From contig NZ_JAGDZB010000006.1 of the NCBI RefSeq assembly GCF_049116215.1, positions 124,001 to 188,000 on the forward strand: 64,000 nt of DNA, in the 5' to 3' direction. The DNA comes from Shimia sp049116215 (lineage in GTDB: Bacteria > Pseudomonadota > Alphaproteobacteria > Rhodobacterales > Rhodobacteraceae). The notes below the pieces were generated by a model, which was given only the letters and a program-made list of their open reading frames with translations, had not been told where the DNA came from and did not search any database. Below are positions 57,546 through 64,000 of the stretch, piece by piece (within the stretch, counting starts at the first letter, position 1; each line of letters begins with the position of its first letter). The position numbers and the translations under genes are program-made.

Positions 57546-58556
57546 TTAGGGCGATTTCAGAGGCAATCGGGTGACGGTGAATCCGGCGGTTTGCAGCAAG
57601 TTGAGCACACCCTGGTCCCCCGGCAGGTGCATGGCGCCAACGGCCACCAAAGAGGGCGTTGCGGAGAGGTCTTTGGTCAGCACCTCGGCCCAAGCCCTAT
57701 TGCGGGCGATGATCAAGTCATCCTCGGCCTGTTTTAGCAGGGCGGCGAGGCGGGCTTTGTCTTCATTCTCACCGGCGTTCTTGAAGGTTTCTGCGGTGTT
57801 GAATTCCCAGATAAGCTGAATGGTTTCATCCAGATACATGGCGATCACCGAGCCAATCAGATCAGGCGCGGCGAGATCGGTGTCGAGTGACAGGCTCCAG
57901 CGCAGGTCGTCCATCTGTTCCTCGAGCGGATCGGAGGCCAGCATGGCGAGTAGACCGTCGATACTGTCGAGCGACGCGGTGGGCAGGTTGTCGGTTTTCG
58001 CCATGGCTGCGATCTGCTGGTCGAGGCCTTTTTTGCCTGACTTTACAACGTCAAAGGCGCAGGGCGGCAGCATAAGGGTCATGCCAAGGAACCAAGGTTG
58101 GTAGCGGGCCGCAAGGAAGGCGGGCATGCCGCGTTCTTGCAGCTGTACCGCCACGCGGTCCCAGAGATCAGGGCCGAGGCGGTCAATCAGGGACGGGCCG
58201 GATTGGATCAGGTAGCTGTCGGGATTTTCTGTCAGGTGACGCTGAAAACCGAGTTGGTCCTCGTCAGTGAGTTCGAGAAAAACCATTTCAGGCTTGGGGG
58301 TTAGCTCCTCCAGGCGGGCGACCATGGCGGCGTGTTCCGGCAAGTGCACATGGAAGGTGCCGATCAGATGGCTGACCACACCGTCTTTCTCTGCGCGCCA
58401 GAGCAGGCCTTCGGAAAAGGGGACGTCCGCGGCTTTGGCTTTCAGCGTTTGGCGTTCGCTTTCGGGCAAGGACGGATAGACGTTTGGTCCTGCGCAATTG
58501 GCCGAGGCGATGCTGCAAATTGACAATAAAAACAAAAGGGTGGTCAAAAAACGCAT
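57546..58556 (-). CDS. TraB/GumN-family protein, exported
   Basis: A 336-residue protein with a signal peptide (RFLTTLLFLLSICSIASANC) whose cysteine could alternatively be lipidated. The TraB/GumN pattern is clear: LLWRAEKDGVVSHLIGTFHV, EMVFLELTDEDQ, and the closing LVAVGAMHLPGDQGVLNLLQ, then TAGFTVTRLP. The two His/Glu motifs suggest a metal-dependent hydrolase related to the Tiki proteases; bacterial roles are unclear. The start is ATG 58556, as the 14 codons upstream precede the signal peptide. Confidence 0.85.
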   Translation of the reverse strand: MRFLTTLLFLLSICSIASANCAGPNVYPSLPESERQTLKAKAADVPFSEGLLWRAEKDGVVSHLIGTFHVHLPEHAAMVARLEELTPKPEMVFLELTDEDQLGFQRHLTENPDSYLIQSGPSLIDRLGPDLWDRVAVQLQERGMPAFLAARYQPWFLGMTLMLPPCAFDVVKSGKKGLDQQIAAMAKTDNLPTASLDSIDGLLAMLASDPLEEQMDDLRWSLSLDTDLAAPDLIGSVIAMYLDETIQLIWEFNTAETFKNAGENEDKARLAALLKQAEDDLIIARNRAWAEVLTKDLSATPSLVAVGAMHLPGDQGVLNLLQTAGFTVTRLPLKSP

Positions 58557-58684
58557 CGGAACCTCTTGGGTGACATTTGCGCCAAGGTAGCAGGGCAATT
58601 GGGAGGCTCAAGGGCGAATGCCGAAGGCGTGGCAAATGATGTGGGCAAGGTGACGGTTTGGCGTTACCAAAGGGCATGGGCAAG

Positions 58685-59338
58685 ATGGCAGAAACCGATC
58701 TTTATGCGCCGGTGAAGGCGTGGCTGGAGGCGCGGGGCTTTGAGGTGAAAGCCGAAGTGGGCGCGGCAGATGTAGTGGCGATGAAAGATGGTGAAGAGCC
58801 TGTCATCATTGAGTTAAAGACCTCTTTCTCCCTCGTGTTGCTGCAACAGGCGGTCGCGCGTCAGGCGGTGACGGATGCGGTTTATGTGGCGGTGCCGCGC
58901 TGGAAAGGGCGCGCGGGTTGGAAGGCGTTTTCTGGCAACATTGGTCTGTGTAAACGGCTGGGGCTGGGGGTGCTGTCGGTGCGGCTCAAGGATGGCGCGG
59001 TGGAGGTGCATTGTGATCCTGTGCCGTTTCAGCCGCGCAAGTCGAAGGTGCGTAAGGCGCGGCTTTTGAAGGCTTTTTCCCGTCTTGAAGGCGATCCAAA
59101 TACGGGCGGTATGCGGGGCGAGAAGGTCACCGTGTATCGTCAGGATGCCGAAAAATGTGCGGTGTTTCTCAATGAAAACGGGGCGTCACGCGGTCGGGAT
59201 GTTGTCAAAGGCACGGGGGTGGAGAAGGCCACCACGATGATGCGGGACAATCATTATGGCTGGTTTGAGAAGGTTGATAAGGGCGTCTATATGCTGAGTG
59301 AGGCCGGTGCGTCTGCATTGGCGCAGGGTGGGGATTAA
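58685..59338 (+). CDS. DUF2161 protein, PD-(D/E)XK nuclease-like fold
   Basis: A 217-residue protein from ATG 58685 (AETDLYAPVKAWLEARGFEV); alternatives are ATG 58676 or TTG 58658. The nuclease-like core has Asp in GAADVVAMKDG and ELK in VIIELKTSFSLVLLQQAVA, the D...ExK arrangement. A C-terminal winged-helix-like part (LLKAFSRLEGDPNTGGMRGE) follows. DUF2161 proteins are common in Rhodobacteraceae and untested. No restriction or methylase partner is nearby. Confidence 0.8.
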   Translation: MAETDLYAPVKAWLEARGFEVKAEVGAADVVAMKDGEEPVIIELKTSFSLVLLQQAVARQAVTDAVYVAVPRWKGRAGWKAFSGNIGLCKRLGLGVLSVRLKDGAVEVHCDPVPFQPRKSKVRKARLLKAFSRLEGDPNTGGMRGEKVTVYRQDAEKCAVFLNENGASRGRDVVKGTGVEKATTMMRDNHYGWFEKVDKGVYMLSEAGASALAQGGD

Positions 59339-59511
59339 CCGAGTCGTTTTGGGGCAAAAAGCACGTCGGTATTTTGTCGGTATCGCGACTGTTTTGCGGA
59401 GGTGCGTTTTTGGACGCAGTGAAGCGGCTTTGAGTGTTCATGCACCGCGCGGTGTTGCGCGGGTTGGCGCAACGGGTGTAGGCGGTTTGGGACCATTCTG
59501 AAAGACAGCCC

Positions 59512-60264
59512 ATGACCACCACGCTCATCGTTTTGGCCCACCCCAGCCGACAGTCTTTTAACGGTGCCTGGGCGGAGGCGTCGGCAGCTGCTTGTGAAGC
59601 GGTGGGGCATGAGGTGCTGTGGAGTGACCTGTCGGCGCATCAGTTTGAGGCCGTCGAAGGCGCGCGCAATTTTGGGCAGAATGAGGCCGGGCCGTTTGAT
59701 CCGCTCAAAGCGCATGAGGCTGCGGTGGCTGCGGGCAATGTTCCGGTAGATATGGCGGCAGAGGCCGAAAAGATCCGACGGGCGGATCAGATCATCTTTC
59801 ATTTCCCACTGTGGTGGTTTGCGCCGCCCGCCGTGCTTAAAGGCTGGTTTGACCGCGCGCTGGTGCATGGCGATTTGCACACAGTGGAGGAGCGGTTTGA
59901 CACAGGCCGCTGTCGCGGCAAGCGAGCGCTGTTTTGTGTGACCACCGGGGCAGGGGCTGCTGAGCGCGGGCCGGGTGGCAAAGAGGGGGATGTGACCCTG
60001 CTGCTGTGGCCGTCGGCCTATACGCTGCGGTATCTTGGGTTTGACGTGTATCAGCCGGAGGTCGTGCATGGGGTGCACGGGTATTTCGAGGGCGCCGAAG
60101 AAGCGGAGTTGCAGGTGCGCTTGCTGGGCGTGCTTGAGGGGCAGGTGGGGCTAGTGGATGGCTTAGATGAGCGCCCGTTGATGCGGTTTAATGCAGATGC
60201 CGATTTTGATGAGAGTGGCCGTTTGAAGGCCGGGGCGGAGAGTTTTTCGGCGTTTATCAGGTAG
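59512..60264 (+). CDS. NAD(P)H-dependent flavodoxin-fold oxidoreductase
   Basis: A 250-residue quinone-reductase/KefF-type flavoprotein. LIVLAHPSRQSFNGAWAEAS binds FMN or FAD phosphate; FHFPLWWFAPPAVLKGWFDR and VTTGAGAAERGPGG form the rest of the flavin site. Likely role: two-electron reduction of quinones. There is no Kef channel next to it. The 173 bp upstream show no gene. Confidence 0.86.
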   Translation: MTTTLIVLAHPSRQSFNGAWAEASAAACEAVGHEVLWSDLSAHQFEAVEGARNFGQNEAGPFDPLKAHEAAVAAGNVPVDMAAEAEKIRRADQIIFHFPLWWFAPPAVLKGWFDRALVHGDLHTVEERFDTGRCRGKRALFCVTTGAGAAERGPGGKEGDVTLLLWPSAYTLRYLGFDVYQPEVVHGVHGYFEGAEEAELQVRLLGVLEGQVGLVDGLDERPLMRFNADADFDESGRLKAGAESFSAFIR

Positions 60265-60269
60265 CGCGT

Positions 60270-60294
60270 CGGAGTGCCCGATCTGGACACTCCG
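60270..60294. terminator. Hairpin between convergent genes
   Basis: CGGAGTG / CACTCCG with an 11-nt loop; TGCCCG (60275-60280) can alternatively pair with CGGGCA (60293-60298). No T-run is present, so termination is only probable. Confidence 0.5.
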
Positions 60295-60301
60295 GGCAAA
60301 T

Positions 60302-60613
60302 TTAGCTGCGCGATGGATAGATGCCCTGATCGGCCACGCAATAGAGTATGCCCTCCGGTGCAAACCTCGTCAGATCAGGGACACCAAAGGTGGTGCGGCC
60401 ATCGCCGCCATAGTTCGTGCCATACAGACTAAACAGGGCTTGGTTCGTTGCGATGGGAAGTATTTGACCATCTGCCTTGATGTAGCCGCGGGGACAGAAC
60501 GTGCCACCAAACATCAGAATTTCTCCGATGAAGTCGCCATCGCCTGCCTGAGCGGGTGCGGTGGTGAAAAGTGCGGCGGCAGTGGTGGCGGCGAGGGTGA
60601 GGTGTTTGAGCAT
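60302..60613 (-). CDS. Exported phage tail collar domain protein
   Basis: A 103-residue protein: signal peptide (KHLTLAATTAAALFTTAPAQ, cut after AQA), then a single Tail Collar domain (GEILMFGGTFCPRGYIKADG, LFSLYGTNYGGDGRTTFGVP, DLTRFAPEG). The domain is normally part of phage fibres or cytoplasmic MdpB-like proteins; here it is a free secreted unit with two cysteines (FCPRG, LYCVAD) that may bond. No other phage gene is nearby. Function unknown. Confidence 0.8.
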   Translation of the reverse strand: MLKHLTLAATTAAALFTTAPAQAGDGDFIGEILMFGGTFCPRGYIKADGQILPIATNQALFSLYGTNYGGDGRTTFGVPDLTRFAPEGILYCVADQGIYPSRS

Positions 60614-60735
60614 GAGTGGTCCTGTGGATGGTTGTAGATTGGGAGAGCTTAGAGTGGGATGTAGCGCATTGGGCGGTTTTGTGGGAAATGCAGGCTCTTT
60701 TGTCGGGCGTGGCCAGGCAGACTAGAAACGGACTC

Positions 60736-61185
60736 TTAGCGAGCGGTGAGGTAAATGTAACTTCTGTCATTGAGTATTCGGACGCCAACTTTGACGTTTT
60801 CTACGTCCCGACATCGAAAACGGCCATTCTGACCGCCCGATGACCAATTGTACCCAATACCTCTATAGGTGATGAGGTCAAAACCAATGAGTGATCCGCG
60901 TTCGGTCAAGTAAACGAAATAACCCTCAACTTCACTCACCGGGACAATGCCGAGGTTTGCAATCGTGGTTCTGTATTGTTCGGGGATAGAGACCTGCATT
61001 TCATAAGTGTAAGGCCCAAAGTTGCAAACCACGTCGACGGTGATTGGCAATAGGTCCGCGATAACTTGCTCGGTTCCGGGACTTGGCACAGGCTTCCCAA
61101 TGGAGCCTCCCAGGAAAAGCGGGTCATCCCCCTTGCAGGAACTCACGCCCCAAATCAAAGCGATCAGTATTAGAAAGCGCTGCAT
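60736..61185 (-). CDS. Small lipoprotein of unknown function
   Basis: A 149-residue protein beginning MQRFLILIALIWGVSSCKG, a classic lipobox with Cys about 17. The mature part contains two further cysteines (VVCNFGPYTYEMQVSIPEQY, GRFRCRDVENV) and a beta-rich ending. GGAGTGAG lies five bases before ATG 61185; a GTG three codons earlier is possible. I recognise no family. It faces the collar-domain gene's start region with 122 bp between. Confidence 0.7.
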   Translation of the reverse strand: MQRFLILIALIWGVSSCKGDDPLFLGGSIGKPVPSPGTEQVIADLLPITVDVVCNFGPYTYEMQVSIPEQYRTTIANLGIVPVSEVEGYFVYLTERGSLIGFDLITYRGIGYNWSSGGQNGRFRCRDVENVKVGVRILNDRSYIYLTAR

Positions 61186-61474
61186 CGATCTCACTCCGCA
61201 ACCATTAGTTGAGACTCAAGATAGTTTTAGGTGCCAGACATTCAGCGTGGAAATTTTGGGGAGTGACAGTAGGGCAGCTCTTGACCGCGGGTGGGGGGTA
61301 AAGCCCCCGCCCATGGGGGCGGTCGGAAGCTGCCTGGCGTGGCCGGACGGACGTTTGACAAAAGAAAAAGGCCGCCCGGAGGCGACCCTTTAATACTTGT
61401 CTGGCGGAGGCTTTCGTGACCTTGGCCCGTAGGCCAAGGCACTGTCGCATCACACTTCGCGAAGCGAAGTATGA
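61186..61474. terminator. groESL terminator and hairpin-rich intergenic region
   Basis: No gene is seen. Several hairpins stand in a row after groEL: ACTTCGC-gaa-GCGAAGT (61454-61470), CCTTGGCC-cgta-GGCCAAGG (61420-61439), and a true leftward terminator at 61367-61391 (AAAGGGTCGCC pairing with GGCGGCCTTT, one bulged G, then a T-run). Farther out is GCCCCC-gcccat-GGGGGC (61303-61320). Confidence 0.75.
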
Positions 61475-63124
<1,650 letters not shown>

Positions 63125-63162
63125 GATATTGGCTCCTAAATTCGTAAATGTCGGTCAGACGA

Positions 63163-63450
63163 TCAGGCAATGATGCCCATGATGTCGGATTCTTTCATGA
63201 TCAGCAGCTCTTCACCGTCAACGGTGACTTCGGTGCCGGACCATTTGCCGAACAGGACTGTGTCGCCTGCTTTGACGTCGAGCTCAACGCGCTTGCCAGC
63301 GTCGTCACGCAGGCCTGCGCCTACGGAGACTACTTCGCCTTCGGCTGGTTTTTCTTTGGCGCTTTCTGGAATGATCAGACCGCCGGCGGTTTTTTCGTCG
63401 CTTTCAACGCGGCGTACAAGCACGCGGTCATGCAGAGGTGTAAAAGCCAT
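63163..63450 (-). CDS. groES: Co-chaperonin GroES (10 kDa)
   Basis: The 95-residue lid of GroEL. The N-terminal strand (FTPLHDRVLVRRVESDEKTA), the mobile loop GGLIIPESAKEKPAEGEV and the ending IMKESDIMGIIA are typical. First gene of groESL, under a CIRCE element and sigma-70 promoter. Confidence 0.97.
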   Translation of the reverse strand: MAFTPLHDRVLVRRVESDEKTAGGLIIPESAKEKPAEGEVVSVGAGLRDDAGKRVELDVKAGDTVLFGKWSGTEVTVDGEELLIMKESDIMGIIA

Positions 63451-63499
63451 GACTAGGTTTCCCTATCTAGAGTATCTCCCTGACTCCTCAGCGGAGTCG

Positions 63500-63526
63500 T
63501 TATCACTCCCCGTAGGCGAGTGCTAA
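63500..63526 (-). promoter_or_regulatory. CIRCE element (HrcA operator) of groESL
   Basis: On the minus strand TTAGCACTC, nine bases, GAGTGATAA. The consensus is TTAGCACTC-N9-GAGTGCTAA, so 17 of 18 positions match. It lies in the groES leader, 50 bp before the start, and implies repression by HrcA with heat induction. A small hairpin GACTCC/GGAGTC (63482-63498) follows it. Confidence 0.95.
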
Positions 63527-63534
63527 CGGCGAAA

Positions 63535-63563
63535 GAGGTAGGGGGCGTTTGGGGGGGAGTCAA
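63535..63563 (-). promoter_or_regulatory. groESL sigma-70 promoter
   Basis: On the minus strand TTGACT, a 17-bp C-rich spacer, and TACCTC as -10. The start of transcription would fall at the CIRCE element, which fits HrcA blocking initiation. Confidence 0.6.
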
Positions 63564-63649
63564 CGGCGTTGCGTGAAGTTTTTTGTGCGGAGTGGGCGTA
63601 GCGTTTAGCCGGAAGGGACAAAGGAGGCGGCTTGGAGGCCTGCAAGGCC

Positions 63650-64000
63650 TTAGCCTGACAGGTGTTTTGCCAGACTTTCCATGTGGCGCATATCGGTGCC
63701 GCAACAGCCGCCAAGCACACGGAGGTAGGGATGGTTGTGCTGCAGATCTGCCAAATTTTGACCAAATTCGGCTGGATCCCCCGCGTCGAGCTCTGTGGCG
63801 TGGTCCAGTTCCGCATGGCTGCACCGCGAGGCGTTTGCGACAATACCGCCAATGCGACGGGACCATGGCGCGTCGGTCAGGACATCCGCAAAATGATCCG
63901 GGTGGGCGCAATTGATCATAAAGTAAGCGGCATAGCAGTCCGTGGCGGCATCAACCTGTCTGATGGCGGCTTCCAAAGTGCCGCCGGTTGGCAGGTGGCC
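63650..64000 (-). CDS. Homocysteine S-methyltransferase family protein, 5' part outside window
   Basis: Only the last 116 residues are in the window. The zinc-ligand cysteines of this family are visible: INCAHPDHF and the Cys pair in LGGCCGTDMRHM. The Asn/His-rich middle (GIVANASRCSHAELDHA) is also typical. Such enzymes move a methyl group from S-methylmethionine, betaine or related donors to homocysteine, or act on other thiol substrates. The frame continues past the right edge. Confidence 0.85.
   Translation of the reverse strand, partial: GHLPTGGTLEAAIRQVDAATDCYAAYFMINCAHPDHFADVLTDAPWSRRIGGIVANASRCSHAELDHATELDAGDPAEFGQNLADLQHNHPYLRVLGGCCGTDMRHMESLAKHLSG

Overview
The window looks like chromosomal DNA of a marine alphaproteobacterium of the Rhodobacteraceae (Roseobacter group). 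Support comes from the gene families present (Hint-domain protein, LpxR-like outer-membrane protein, DUF2125, H-type lectin beside the F1 ATP synthase genes), the separate atpHAGDC operon, GTG/TTG starts and a GC-rich third codon position. I see no tRNA, rRNA, CRISPR array, insertion sequence or prophage. The genus cannot be fixed from the sequence alone.

Layout. 1-5.9 kb: the end of a thiolase gene, a divergent LysR regulator, then a sensory module made of a hybrid histidine kinase, a small exported molybdopterin-domain-like protein and a LuxR-type response regulator. 6-11.4 kb: an LpxR-like protein, a Hint protein, and two small detoxification units, each under a divergent regulator. These are a frameshifted haloalkane dehalogenase with a membrane protein under TetR, and a glyoxalase-fold protein under HxlR. 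11.5-18.1 kb: an exported amidohydrolase, rpsD with a structured leader, and a three-gene catabolic operon (aminotransferase, ectoine-hydrolase-like M24 enzyme, M20 deacylase). 18.5-23.7 kb: a small unknown gene, then hisC, prephenate dehydrogenase and extensin-like genes with overlapping ends, DUF2125 and ChaC. 23.7-33.9 kb: an ExbB/MotA-like protein paired with a giant coiled-coil MotB/OmpA-like protein, then clpA with an M23 peptidase, gloB, a methyltransferase and an acidic RTX protein.

34.3-40.3 kb: atpHAGDC, with an 18-bp perfect palindrome upstream and a 96-nt imperfect inverted repeat between atpD and atpC, followed by an H-type lectin and a DUF1801-like gene. 40.3-54.3 kb: a galactoside-use locus. 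An IclR regulator and an ABC ATPase diverge from a ten-gene operon encoding a sugar-binding protein, two permeases, alpha-galactosidase GH36, an IlvD/Edd-type sugar-acid dehydratase, an SDR sugar dehydrogenase, KDGal kinase, KDPGal aldolase, an SMP-30 lactonase and beta-galactosidase GH42. Together they form a complete De Ley-Doudoroff route from imported alpha/beta-galactosides to pyruvate and glyceraldehyde 3-phosphate.

54.3-64 kb: a MarR regulator with twin operators and an alpha/beta hydrolase, a small membrane protein, Mn-dependent pyrophosphatase, TraB/GumN, a DUF2161 nuclease-fold protein, an NAD(P)H oxidoreductase, an exported phage-collar-domain protein, a lipoprotein, groESL with a CIRCE element, and the end of a homocysteine S-methyltransferase gene.

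Most genes are ordinary. The items most worth a second look are the galactoside operon (possibly for digalactosylglycerol), the stator-like pair, the kinase / Cys-less molybdopterin-like protein module, the atpD-atpC structure and the dehalogenase frameshift.
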